A DNA stretch of 64,000 nt, from contig WRIE01000009.1 of assembly GCA_009782875.1 (NCBI GenBank), positions 1-64,000 of the forward strand, read 5' to 3'. Under the pieces are notes generated by a model that was not told the DNA's origin, did no database searches, and saw only the letters and a program-made list of their open reading frames with translations. Position 1 is the stretch's first letter, and each line of letters begins with the position of its first letter. Shown piece by piece: positions 29,292 through 38,503 of the stretch. Both the position numbers and the translations under genes were made by a program. This DNA is from Eubacteriaceae bacterium (GTDB lineage: Bacteria > Bacillota > Clostridia > Eubacteriales > Anaerofustaceae).

Positions 29292-30206
29292 TTATTTAAT
29301 GCCTGCGCGCTCTATGATGCTGCGCAAGCGCTTGTCAAGAGTCGACTTGCTGATGTTGCCGATCTTTGCGATTTCCGACAAGGAGCTTTCCGGGTTGTCC
29401 AAGCGCAGCTGGGCCGCATATAGCAGCGTCTCCGGCAGCCGTTGGTACTCCCCCTTGTCTTGGAGGGTCTCAATAGCTAAAATTTGGCGTGTGGCGCTGT
29501 CAACCATCTTGTTCATGTTGGCGGTTTCACAATTGATGACCCGGTGAAGCCGGTTTTTCATCTCTTTCATCGCGATTTTGTCTTCTAGCTTCAAAAAATG
29601 GTCGTTTGCGCCTATCAACGCAAGCAAGCTTGACTCGTCTGCTTGTTTGCTTGAAAACGCTGTATAATAATTCTGTTTTTTCAGCTCCTTCAATTCCAGC
29701 CCCATGCTTTTGGCAAACACTATGAAAGAGCGGGCATACTCTTGGTTTGTGAAAGTGAACTCCACCGTGCATCTTTTTGAAGGGTCTGAGCAATATCCGC
29801 GCATCAGGAAAACGCCCGCCAAGTAAGCGCGAGCGCTTGCCTCATCCCTTGTGTGGGACAATCCAACTTCCCTTTGCACGCCAAGCTCGATGCCAAAGGT
29901 CATCATCACTTCCTCGGATTGGGGCGTGTTTGGCATTTGGACTGTGTAGGTGGTTTTTTCGCCGAACTGGTTCGTCCGCTTGACAACAATCTGGGCTTTG
30001 AAACCGAAGACTTCCCCGATTAGTTTGAAAATACACCTGGCAACTGCCGCGCTGTCGGTATCCAAGGCCAGGGACACTTGGCCCCTCCCCTTTATAACCG
30101 GCACTGCGCTTGACTGGATCGCCCCTGCAAGCACAGATTCACTCGCCACCAAGCCTTTGGGAAGGGAAAGGCACACATAGTTTTTTACTTCATCATTAAA
30201 ACGCAT
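29292..30206 (-). CDS. whiA: WhiA, DNA-binding cell-division/sporulation regulator
   Basis: 304 residues. The N-terminal half is a degenerate LAGLIDADG homing-endonuclease fold (ARAYLAGVFLMRGYCSDPSKR); the C-terminal half has the conserved helix-turn-helix (PESSLSEIAKIGNISKSTLDKRLRSI). In Firmicutes it influences chromosome segregation and division. First gene of the operon leading to recA. A TATAAT box lies at 30234-30239 on the minus strand with a poor -35, about 30 bases before the start. No clear Shine-Dalgarno was seen. The usual partners rapZ and yvcK are not adjacent here. Confidence 0.94.
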   Translation of the reverse strand: MRFNDEVKNYVCLSLPKGLVASESVLAGAIQSSAVPVIKGRGQVSLALDTDSAAVARCIFKLIGEVFGFKAQIVVKRTNQFGEKTTYTVQMPNTPQSEEVMMTFGIELGVQREVGLSHTRDEASARAYLAGVFLMRGYCSDPSKRCTVEFTFTNQEYARSFIVFAKSMGLELKELKKQNYYTAFSSKQADESSLLALIGANDHFLKLEDKIAMKEMKNRLHRVINCETANMNKMVDSATRQILAIETLQDKGEYQRLPETLLYAAQLRLDNPESSLSEIAKIGNISKSTLDKRLRSIIERAGIK

Positions 30207-30239
30207 AGCTGTACAATATGTGATTTTTACTTAATTATA

Positions 30240-30674
30240 TATTATTTGTCCGATCAACTAAAGTCTTTGCCGCCATTCTTGGCAATTGTTTGGCAACTAA
30301 GTGGAAAGGTTTGCCCTTTGGCTGTCGAAAAGTGTTGTCGATGCACTCTTCTCTGATAATTTTCCTTGCCTGCAATCAGGATTTGGGGGCGCGTTTGCGA
30401 TTTTGTATGCGTGGGGCATACAAGAAGGCACAATCAATATTTGTATCCATGGATAGATATACGAAAATGGTTATTTATGCTGCATCTATGGTGATTTCGA
30501 ATTAGAGCCAAGAAAAAAGTGCGATTGGTTCACCTCGTGTCCTAATATTCAATTTGAAATAGGATTATTAATGAGAAATTCAGATTTTTTGATTAATTGC
30601 AAGGCGTTTTGGCGCAATTATCTACTACAGCATTGAATTGTGGTAGAATTTAATCCATAACTTGAGGTTGAAAT
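30240..30674. other. Intergenic region with a short hairpin
   Basis: No gene recognised. A perfect 8-bp stem TTGTATGC-GTGGG-GCATACAA spans about 30404-30424. Half of it resembles part of the CRISPR repeat, but there is no second copy or handle. Confidence 0.5.
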
Positions 30675-31286
30675 TTGAAGATAAAAAACTATCTGGCATA
30701 TCTGGCAGGAGCAGTGTTGTTCATGATCCTTTTCACTTCATTCGAGTCTGAATTCGATCTTGGGAATGCGTCCTACATAGATTTGTCAGCCGAGTCGATG
30801 TATTTGTCATACACCAACAGCTACAGCGAGCGCCGGCAGTCCAGCAACCTTTTTGTCTCAGGCGACTCTTCACCAATCATCTACAAATACAAGCGGGTAT
30901 TATACTATTTAGGATACTTGGAAGAAGCTGACGGCGACTATTACGATGAAGAGTTCCAAGAAGCATTGTCAAAGTACCAAGGCGACGCTGGCCTGGAAAG
31001 CACTGGGCTGTTGGGCATTGCGACAATGCGCAGGCTCGATTTGGAAAAGCCGCCTTATGTCAAAGGGCAAAAGGGCCGCGAAATACTCCGTTGCCAGCAA
31101 ACATTGGCCAAGCTTGGATATTTGGACCCGGCAAAAGACCTCGATGGCTTGTTTGACAATGAGACTTTGATCGCAGTGATCAAATACCAGCATTTTAACA
31201 GCTTGGAAGAGGTCGGCGAGATTGACTTTAAGACGCAGTTGTCTTTGTTGAAAAAAACCAGCGAGCAAGTGCCTTTTACAAAGTAG
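30675..31286 (+). CDS. Membrane-anchored protein with two peptidoglycan-binding-like repeats
   Basis: 203 residues from a TTG start with GAGG about 8 bases upstream. One N-terminal hydrophobic segment (YLAYLAGAVLFMILFTSF) anchors or exports it. Two PG_binding_1-type units follow: YKYKRVLYYLGYLEEADGDYYDEEFQEALSKYQ with GLLGIATMRRL, and LRCQQTLAKLGYLDP with DNETLIAVIKYQ. There is no catalytic domain, so it probably docks to the cell wall. Monocistronic in appearance; a TAGAAT box near 30650 may be the -10. The exact role is unknown. Confidence 0.75.
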   Translation: MKIKNYLAYLAGAVLFMILFTSFESEFDLGNASYIDLSAESMYLSYTNSYSERRQSSNLFVSGDSSPIIYKYKRVLYYLGYLEEADGDYYDEEFQEALSKYQGDAGLESTGLLGIATMRRLDLEKPPYVKGQKGREILRCQQTLAKLGYLDPAKDLDGLFDNETLIAVIKYQHFNSLEEVGEIDFKTQLSLLKKTSEQVPFTK

Positions 31287-31676
31287 CAAGAAAAGTCCAC
31301 GCAATGCAAGCGTATTTTTTTATGGGATGATGCTTTATGCCCCAGCCTTTTTAGTGGAGGGTATTTCGATAGGCCCAGGAGCAGCCCTTTGTTTGGCTAG
31401 GCTAAACGCTTGGGGCTAGAGATCTGCTTTTGAATTGAATCCTGCACAACTTTTATGTTCCCCAAAACCCCGCGCTTTATGGTTTGATAGTAAAAGCTTT
31501 AGCTGAATAACTCCAAACCTTGGTGCGAAAAGGGCTGGCAGTCCCGGTTTTTTGTCGCTGGCGGGCGGCAAATTGGGCAAGTTTTGTACAAGCAATCAAG
31601 CCGCACTTGACAGAATAAGGAGGGGGCGCATACCCCCCCCGCTCTATAAAGGCGGGGTATCCTGCGCCAAAATGTG
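31287..31676. other. Intergenic region, no gene seen
   Basis: About 390 bases with GC-rich patches (a run of Cs near 31633). I find no convincing gene, terminator or promoter. Confidence 0.5.
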
Positions 31677-34301
31677 ATGAATTTTTTTCTCGAAAGTGTC
31701 GCCGATGCCATCGCTTGGCTAAACACAAGCGAAGCCGGCTTGACACAGGAAGAAGCGGCTAGGAGGCTAGCCGAGAACGGCAGGAACGAATTAGACAAAG
31801 CAAAAGGCAAAAGCCTGGCTTTGCGGCTGATAGAGCAGATAATAAACCCGATGGTGCTGATCCTGCTCGTGGCTGCCGCAGTTTCCATTGCTCTTGCCAT
31901 CTACGAAAACGGAAGTGTGCAGGAGTTCGCGGAAGCCGGCATCATAATGACAGTTGTAATAATCAACAGCATACTTGGGGTTGTCCAAGAAAGCAAAGCC
32001 GAGAAAGCCATCGAAGCATTGCAGCAAATGACCGCTTCCACAGCGAAGGTCCGCCGCGGCGTGTCATTGGAGCAGATCCCGGCTGCAGAACTGGTTCTGG
32101 GCGATATTGTCCTATTAGAAGCAGGAGACACAGTGCCTGCGGACCTTCGCCTTACACTTTCTGCAAGCTTGAGGATTGAGGAAGCGGCGTTGACAGGCGA
32201 GTCTGTCCCTGTAGACAAGCTTGTGTCAAAGCTTAGCCCTGTCGAAGGCGACAGGGTGCCTCTTGGAGACCGCAAGAATATGGCATATATGAGCTCCGGG
32301 GTAGTGTACGGCAGGGGCGAGGGAGTTGTTTGCGCTGTCGGCATGGCTACAGAGATGGGGAAAATCGCCAGCATCATCCAGAGCACTGAGGAAAACCAGA
32401 CTCCGCTGCAAAAACGCCTTGACCAGTTGTCCAAGATACTCACTATACTTGTTTTAGGTGTGTGCGCAATTGTTTTCGCAGTCCAATTGACGAGGGCTCT
32501 GGAGTTGAATGCCGAAGTGGCTATCCACAGCTTCATGCTTGCAATCTCGCTGGCAGTCGCAGCGATACCAGAAGGCTTGGTGGCAGTTGTCACTATAGTG
32601 CTGTCAATCGGCGTCACCAACATGGCAAAACGCAGGGCGATCATCCGCCGGCTGACAGCAGTAGAGACTTTGGGGTGCGCCCAAGTCATATGCTCCGACA
32701 AGACAGGCACACTGACACAAAACAAAATGACGGTTATGGAGTATTATGGCGATGCCGAGTTGCTTGCCAGGGGAATGGCCTTGTGCTGCGATTCTGAGCT
32801 TGCCCCGGACGGCCAGGTAATTGGCGACCCCACCGAAAACGCGTTAATTGTTTTTGCGCAGGAGCATGGGTTCAACAAGAACGAGCTTGACCGCGAATTC
32901 CCGCGCGAAGCTGAAGCCCCGTTTGACAGCATGCGCAAAATGATGTCCACAATACATAAAACGACCAGGGGATATATACAATTCACCAAAGGCGCGCCAG
33001 AAGAGGTCTTGGATGTGTGCACCCATGCAATCCTTGGCGGGAAACGCATTGAGCTCGACGGGTCCTCACGGGGCAAAATACTAGACCAAAACAGGGAATA
33101 CGCCGACAAGGCCCTGCGGGTATTGGCATGCGCATACCGGGATTGGGACAGCGTGCCTAAAAACACCGGTTTTGCCAACATCGAAAGAGAGATGACTTTT
33201 GTCGGCCTGGAAGCCATGATCGACCCGGTAAGGGTTGAAGTCAAAGCTGCTATCGAGTCCTGCGACTCCTCAGGGATAAAAGTAGTCATGATCACAGGCG
33301 ACCACAAGGAGACAGCCGTTGCCATAGCCAAAGAAATCGGCATCATTGCTGATGCCAGCCAAGCTATGACTGGCAGCGAGCTTGACGAGCTTGGCGATGC
33401 GCAGTTCGAGGAGAGGGTCTCCAACACATTTGTATACGCCAGAGTACAGCCTGAGCATAAAGTGCGGATCGTTGAAATGTGGAAGAAAAAAGGATTTATC
33501 ACTGCGATGACCGGAGACGGGGTCAATGACGCCCCTGCTATCAAATCTGGGGATATCGGCGTTGGCATGGGCATAACAGGGACAGATGTCACCAAAAATG
33601 TTGCCGACATGGTTCTTGCCGACGACAATTTTGCCACAATCGTCGTTGCAGTAGAGGAAGGGCGCAGGATATATGACAACATCAAAAAAACCATACAGTT
33701 CTTGCTCGGCTCCAACCTCGCTGAAGTAATATCAATCTTCGTAGCTACTTTAATGGGCTTTGTGCTTTTCAAGCCTGTGCACCTGCTGTTCATCAACTTG
33801 GTCACTGACAGCCTTCCGGCAGTCGCCTTGGGCATGGAGGAAGCCGAGCCTGATATAATGGACAGGCCCCCGCGCAACCCGAACGCTGGGATTTTTGCTG
33901 AAGGGCTCGGTTTTGACGTTGTGTACCAAGGCATCTTGGTTACAATCCTGACGCTCGCCTCATATTTTATTGTTGACAATTGGGACATACATGAAGTCGC
34001 TATGACATCAGCGTTTTTGACAATGTCAATGTGCGAAATCTTCCACGCCTACAACATGCGTTCCCAACGAAAGAGCATTTTTTCGCTGCAAACGCGCAAT
34101 ACGCTGCTTTGGGTGACGATGGGCATTGCTTTGGCTTTGACGTTGTTAGTCATATATGTGCCAGCTCTTGAGACTCTGTTTTCCCTCGAAGCGTTGACGC
34201 TTCGAGAGCTGGTCGTCGCATTGGGATTGTCAATCACTATAATCCCATTGGTCGAGATAGTCAAAGCTATACAGCACAAAGTAGAAACTAAACCCGTTTA
34301 A
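31677..34301 (+). CDS. P-type Ca2+-transporting ATPase (P2 type)
   Basis: About 874 residues, full length for PacL/SERCA-like pumps. An N-terminal cation-ATPase domain is followed by actuator motif TGESVP, phosphorylation motif CSDKTGTLTQNKM (the Asp is phosphorylated), nucleotide-binding KGAPEEVLDVC, and hinge MTGDGVNDAPAIKSGDIG. About ten membrane helices are expected. The M4 PEGL motif (AAIPEGLVAVVTI) and M6 NLVTDSLPAVALG fit Ca2+ pumps; other divalent cations are possible. The start is ATG 31677, with a GTG one codon earlier; the SD is weak. A fossil copy of the 3' end lies at 36495-36644. Confidence 0.93.
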   Translation: MNFFLESVADAIAWLNTSEAGLTQEEAARRLAENGRNELDKAKGKSLALRLIEQIINPMVLILLVAAAVSIALAIYENGSVQEFAEAGIIMTVVIINSILGVVQESKAEKAIEALQQMTASTAKVRRGVSLEQIPAAELVLGDIVLLEAGDTVPADLRLTLSASLRIEEAALTGESVPVDKLVSKLSPVEGDRVPLGDRKNMAYMSSGVVYGRGEGVVCAVGMATEMGKIASIIQSTEENQTPLQKRLDQLSKILTILVLGVCAIVFAVQLTRALELNAEVAIHSFMLAISLAVAAIPEGLVAVVTIVLSIGVTNMAKRRAIIRRLTAVETLGCAQVICSDKTGTLTQNKMTVMEYYGDAELLARGMALCCDSELAPDGQVIGDPTENALIVFAQEHGFNKNELDREFPREAEAPFDSMRKMMSTIHKTTRGYIQFTKGAPEEVLDVCTHAILGGKRIELDGSSRGKILDQNREYADKALRVLACAYRDWDSVPKNTGFANIEREMTFVGLEAMIDPVRVEVKAAIESCDSSGIKVVMITGDHKETAVAIAKEIGIIADASQAMTGSELDELGDAQFEERVSNTFVYARVQPEHKVRIVEMWKKKGFITAMTGDGVNDAPAIKSGDIGVGMGITGTDVTKNVADMVLADDNFATIVVAVEEGRRIYDNIKKTIQFLLGSNLAEVISIFVATLMGFVLFKPVHLLFINLVTDSLPAVALGMEEAEPDIMDRPPRNPNAGIFAEGLGFDVVYQGILVTILTLASYFIVDNWDIHEVAMTSAFLTMSMCEIFHAYNMRSQRKSIFSLQTRNTLLWVTMGIALALTLLVIYVPALETLFSLEALTLRELVVALGLSITIIPLVEIVKAIQHKVETKPV

Positions 34302-34316
34302 ATATAATAGAGCTTG

Positions 34317-34362
34317 AAATAGCAAGGCCGCCTTTACTGTTGGGCAGCCTTGCTATTTATTT
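34317..34362 (+). terminator. Terminator after the P-type ATPase
   Basis: AAATAGCAAGGC (34317-34328) pairs with GCCTTGCTATTT (34347-34358), followed by ATTTCTT. The matching spot in the duplicated copy (near 36690) keeps only a broken version of the stem. Confidence 0.75.
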
Positions 34363-34421
34363 CTTGGATGTCTTTTCAAATTCAAATAATAATTAATATT
34401 TCTATTTTTTCATTCTATTTA

Positions 34422-34430
34422 TGGTAAGAT
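34422..34430 (+). promoter_or_regulatory. Extended -10 promoter of transporter copy 1
   Basis: TGG-TAAGAT, an extended -10, 54 bases before the ATG. The same box is kept in the second copy at 36780-36788. No clear -35. Confidence 0.5.
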
Positions 34431-34483
34431 AAACTAAAGCGCAGAGTGCTGGAGTTTAGAAACAAGCATTTTAAGGAGGAGAA

Positions 34484-35881
34484 ATGTCTGATTTAATTGA
34501 AGAAAAAAAGGGTTTAGACCCTAAAATCCCTTATGTATTCATGATTGCCACCATTTGCCAAGCAATCGGCAACAATATTGCTGGAAGCTATATCAACTTC
34601 TACATAACAGAGCGTATGTTGATTTCCACAACCATGTTGGCGGTTGTTATGAGCACTTCCCGAATGGGGGATCTTCTTTTGGGCATGGTGTCAGGCGGCA
34701 TTGTCCAGAAACTGCAGCTGAAAAAGGGGCAATACCGCTCATGGCTGCTTTATGGCCCTTTTTTGGTCAGCTTTGGGACCACATTGCTATTCATCAATTT
34801 CCCAATACCTGAATTCGCAAAATATGTCCAAATATTCATAGGTTACATGTTCTATGGCGGGGCTATGAGCTTTATGCAAGTCTCGTCCAACTCTATGATC
34901 AGGAAGATCGCAGGACCGGATTCGGATGCCCGGATGAGTATTACATCCAGGGTAGTCCAAGGCATGAACCTGTCGAGATTGTTAACCTCGCTTACGGTTA
35001 TCAACATCATCCTCTACTTTGAGGGCAGGGGCATGGACGGATACACAACTACCCAGCTTATTTGCATAACAATCGGCATACTTGGCTACACACAGCTTTA
35101 CCGCAGCACAGGCCAATACGAGTCATACGACCCGAATTTCAAATCGTCAGGATCAGGGAGCGTCAAGACAAGCACAATGGTTGCCAGCACGCTGAAAAAT
35201 CCGCAGCTTCTCTTTTTAATGATTGGAGACACCTGCCGCTCTACAGTTTTGACAACGCTCTCCGGTATTGCCATGTATGTGTTCACTTATGTAGCAGGAC
35301 GGCCGGCTATGATGGCACAATACTTGTCAATATCCGCTATTCTCGCAGTCGCTTCCTCATTTCTCTTAGCGCCTCTTGCCAGAAAAATGGGCAAACGGAA
35401 TTCCGGAAGGCTGACAGCAGTCATTTGCACGATCTCATACTTTTGTATGGGCTTGTTTACTGGAACAAATCCTTGGGTCTACATAATCTTTTTCTCAATT
35501 TCTAGCGCAGGCATTACATTTATCGGCACAGTCGCGGCAACCCTTTACCTGGACTGCGGCGAGTACCAACTGCATGAAACAGGCGTTGACAACAGGACTT
35601 TCACGGTATCGATGTTTGGCGTCACTACCAAGCTAGGGTTTTTCTTCTCATCAGTGCTTGTCTCTTGGCTATTGGAGTCTGGGGGATATAGCGCAGTTGA
35701 GAGGGTAATGGCAAACCCAGCAAGGTTCACTCAGATGATCGGGTTCATTGCAGGTTCATTTTATGCTGTTTATGGTGTCATCATGTTCTTTTTCTATAAA
35801 ATTTCTGATGACAAGGCAAGAGAATATGCCGCTGAAAACTTCGCAATGCTCGAAAAAAAGGAAGCAGAACAAAAAGCTTAG
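34484..35881 (+). CDS. GPH-family (MFS) sugar:cation symporter-like transporter, copy 1
   Basis: 465 residues with about 12 membrane helices, of the glycoside-pentoside-hexuronide:cation symporter type (MFS_2). Features are GQYRSWLLYGPF after helix 2 and CGEYQLHETGVDNRTFTVSMFG in the second half, which corresponds to the DxxEY/GxR-type loops of the family. Substrate unknown. AAGGAGGAG lies just before the ATG. No sugar-catabolic gene is adjacent. Roughly 85-90% identical by eye to copy 2 at 36841, most differences being conservative. Confidence 0.85.
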   Translation: MSDLIEEKKGLDPKIPYVFMIATICQAIGNNIAGSYINFYITERMLISTTMLAVVMSTSRMGDLLLGMVSGGIVQKLQLKKGQYRSWLLYGPFLVSFGTTLLFINFPIPEFAKYVQIFIGYMFYGGAMSFMQVSSNSMIRKIAGPDSDARMSITSRVVQGMNLSRLLTSLTVINIILYFEGRGMDGYTTTQLICITIGILGYTQLYRSTGQYESYDPNFKSSGSGSVKTSTMVASTLKNPQLLFLMIGDTCRSTVLTTLSGIAMYVFTYVAGRPAMMAQYLSISAILAVASSFLLAPLARKMGKRNSGRLTAVICTISYFCMGLFTGTNPWVYIIFFSISSAGITFIGTVAATLYLDCGEYQLHETGVDNRTFTVSMFGVTTKLGFFFSSVLVSWLLESGGYSAVERVMANPARFTQMIGFIAGSFYAVYGVIMFFFYKISDDKAREYAAENFAMLEKKEAEQKA

Positions 35882-36494
35882 CTTCCTTCTTCTATGGAGC
35901 TGTTGCAAAAGCCCCTCTTTAGAAAAAACTACGAATGGCCTTCTGGAGGCAAAAATTACAATCCTGAAGGCCTTTCGCATTGGTGTTGCACTTTTAAAGA
36001 TATTTAACATACAAGTATAGCCGTATATCGGTATATTTCGAGTATTTTTTATGCTTTTGATAAAAAAAAATGACATCCTAGTAGCCGATACAAGAATTTG
36101 TAGATATCTTTCATTTGTTATGAGCACTTTGACTTGGCGCTGAAGCATGTCGTTTCCAGCTCGCTAGATGCAATGCCGATAGCAATATGTCGCTATTGTG
36201 CAAAAAAAATAGCGATAATGATAATAAAGTGTCGCCAGTGTAGTGTTGCAATTCGTCGCGTAACATTGAGCCAAGGCAATAATTGGCGGCAAGCATCACA
36301 TCGCTTGCGGCTTGTTTGTTGTGCGGCTATGCATGCTTGAAAAGATACGAAAAACGGAAAAACTGGCTTATTGCTGCTTTGCGGCGGCAATAGGCCAGTT
36401 TTTGTGCTTTTAGGGGCTGCTGACCCTGGTTTTAGTAGTTGTGCGTCAGCCCCTTCTTTCCACCAGCGCGCAACTAGACAAGAGCGTAGACACA
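35882..36494. other. Intergenic region between transporter copies
   Basis: About 600 bases with no recognised gene. It holds an inverted repeat GGCCTTC...GAAGGCC near 35937-35975, possibly the copy 1 terminator, and the strong terminator at 36357-36411. Confidence 0.55.
36357..36411 (+). terminator. Strong orphan terminator
   Basis: AAAAACTGGC (36357-36366) pairs with GCCAGTTTTT (36393-36402). The stem is continued by TATTGC/GCAATA and followed by GTGCTTTT. There is no gene directly before it, so it may be the relic of a lost gene. Confidence 0.7.
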
Positions 36495-36644
36495 GCAGGC
36501 ATGGAGGAAGCCGAGCTAGATAATACGGACAGGTTCCCGCGCGACCATGACGCTCGGTTTCTCGCTGAAGAGCCCGATTTTGGCGTTGTATACCAAGGCA
36601 TCCTTAATTTTTGGGTTGAGATAGCCAAGCTATATAGCGTATAG
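36495..36644 (+). pseudogene. Fossil of the P-type ATPase 3' end
   Basis: The reading GMEEAELDNTDRFPRDHDARFLAEEPDFGVVYQGIL aligns with GMEEAEPDIMDRPPRNPNAGIFAEGLGFDVVYQGIL of the ATPase at 31677-34301. It then jumps directly to VEIAKLYSV, which corresponds to the ATPase tail VEIVKAIQ. About 100 codons in between are deleted. It sits in front of transporter copy 2 exactly as the intact gene sits in front of copy 1. Confidence 0.9.
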
Positions 36645-36779
36645 AAGAAAAAAAGCCCTTGTAATATAATTATCCCTGATAGATTCTGAAATAGCAAGTG
36701 CAGGCTGGTTTGCTGTTTTTTATGGACATGTATTCAAATTTAAATAATAATTAATATTTATTTTTTTACATTCTATTTG

Positions 36780-36788
36780 TGGTAAGAT
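36780..36788 (+). promoter_or_regulatory. Extended -10 promoter of transporter copy 2
   Basis: TGG-TAAGAT at the same distance from the ATG as in copy 1, within an intergenic stretch that is itself clearly homologous between copies. Confidence 0.5.
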
Positions 36789-36840
36789 GAACTAAAGCGC
36801 AAAGTGCTGGAGATTAGAACAAACATTTTAAGGAGGAGAA

Positions 36841-38244
36841 ATGTCTGAGTTAATTGAAGAAAAAAAGGGTTTTGATACTAAGATGCCCTACATATTCATG
36901 ATTGCCACTATTTGCCAAGCAATTGGCAACAATATAGCCGGAAGCTATATCAACTTTTATGCAACAGAGCGCATGATGATTTCCACAACCATGACGGCAG
37001 CTGCTTTGAGTGTCGCCCGGTTCGGGGATCTTCTATTGAGCCTGGTGTCAGGGGTCATAGTCCAGAAGATACAACTAAAACGGGGGCAATACCGCTCATG
37101 GCTGCTCTACGGGCCGTTTATGGTCAGTTTCGGGACTACACTGCTTTTCATCAATTTCCCGATTCCTGAATTCGGAAAATATGTCCAAATATTTATAGGG
37201 TATATGTTCTATGGCGGGGCAATGAGCTTTATGCAAGTCTCATCCAACTCTATGATCAGGAAAATCGCAGGCGCAGACACGGATGCCAGGATGAGCATAA
37301 CCGCCAAGAATATCCAAGGCCAAAACCTGTCGAGGTTCCTGACCTCCCTTACGGTCATCAACGTCATCCTCTTCTTTGAGGGCAGAGGTATGGATGGGTA
37401 CACAACCACCCAGCTTCTCTGCATAACCATTGGAATACTTGGCTACACTCAGCTATACCGCAGCACGGGCCAGTATGAGCAATATGACCCGAATTTCAAA
37501 TCGTCAGGGGCAGGGAGCGTCAAAATAAGCACAATGGTCGCAAGCACACTAAAAAACCCCCAACTTATCTTTTTGATGATTGGAGACACCTGCCGCGCTA
37601 CAGTTATGACAACGCTATCTGGCATCGCTATGTATGTATTCACCTATGTAGCTGGAAGGCCGGCAATGATGGCACAGTACTTGTCAATCTCCGCTATCCT
37701 CGCAGTAGCCAGCTCATTCCTCTTGGCGCCTATTGCCAGAAAAATGGGCAAACGGAATTCTGGGCGGCTGACGGCAGTCATGTGCATAATCTCATACTCG
37801 TGCTTGGGCTTGTTCACTGGAACCAATCCTTGGATCTACATTGTCTTTTTCTCAATCGCCAGCGCAAGCATTACTTTTATCAGCACAGTCGCCGCAACAC
37901 TTTACATGGACTGCGGCGAGTACCAACTGCACGAGACAGGCGTTGACAACAGGACTTTCACAATGTCAATGTTTGGCGTCACCACCAAGCTAGGGTTTTT
38001 CTTCTCATCAGTGATTGTCTCCTGGCTATTGAACTCGGGGGGATATAGCGCAGTTGAAAGGGTGATTGCCAACCCGGAAACATTCACTAGGTTGATTGGG
38101 TTTACCGCAGCCTCGTTCTATGTTGTCTATGCTATCATCATGTTCTTCTTCTACAAGATTTCTGATGAAAAGGCAAAAGAATATGCAGCTGAGAACATCG
38201 AAATGCTCCAAAAACGGGAAGCAGAACAAAAAGCAAACGCTTAG
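36841..38244 (+). CDS. GPH-family (MFS) transporter, copy 2
   Basis: 467 residues with the same topology and motifs as copy 1 (GQYRSWLLYGPF, CGEYQLHETGVDNRTFTMSMFG) and the same AAGGAGGAG Shine-Dalgarno. It comes from a tandem duplication that carried the ATPase 3' end, the intergenic region and the transporter. The frame is intact and most changes are conservative, so both copies appear to be under selection. Differences cluster in helix 2 (residues about 50-75). Substrate unknown. The tail carries a two-residue extension (NA). Confidence 0.85.
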   Translation: MSELIEEKKGFDTKMPYIFMIATICQAIGNNIAGSYINFYATERMMISTTMTAAALSVARFGDLLLSLVSGVIVQKIQLKRGQYRSWLLYGPFMVSFGTTLLFINFPIPEFGKYVQIFIGYMFYGGAMSFMQVSSNSMIRKIAGADTDARMSITAKNIQGQNLSRFLTSLTVINVILFFEGRGMDGYTTTQLLCITIGILGYTQLYRSTGQYEQYDPNFKSSGAGSVKISTMVASTLKNPQLIFLMIGDTCRATVMTTLSGIAMYVFTYVAGRPAMMAQYLSISAILAVASSFLLAPIARKMGKRNSGRLTAVMCIISYSCLGLFTGTNPWIYIVFFSIASASITFISTVAATLYMDCGEYQLHETGVDNRTFTMSMFGVTTKLGFFFSSVIVSWLLNSGGYSAVERVIANPETFTRLIGFTAASFYVVYAIIMFFFYKISDEKAKEYAAENIEMLQKREAEQKANA

Positions 38245-38404
38245 CTTCTATTCCATGTTGCCCTTGAACGGGGGCAAGAAGACTTGTCATTTCTTCCAGC
38301 GCATTGCTCAACAAGAGCATAAACTAAGCTAGAATTGTCCAAACTGAAGTAGATTGTCTACTGGAATCGAGTAGGAGGGGAGGCCGCCCTCCCCGACCTC
38401 TCAC

Positions 38405-38437
38405 ACCACCATAGCATACCGTCCGGTACTAGGCGGT
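38405..38437 (-). other. Group II intron domain V hairpin
   Basis: Stem ACCGCC / GGTGGT with inner TAG/CTA and TACC-GGAC-GGTA, two-base bulge included. This is the catalytic domain V shape. The RNA core thus looks better preserved than the protein gene. Confidence 0.75.
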
Positions 38438-38503
38438 TCGGTACTTAATATGCACAGAGTCGTGCTTCTTGAGTATGTCTGAGTACCCTCTCATTTCGAG
38501 GCG

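Noticed and set aside
36134-36340. 68-codon plus-strand frame between the transporters
   Set aside because: No SD, no family resemblance, overlaps other random frames.
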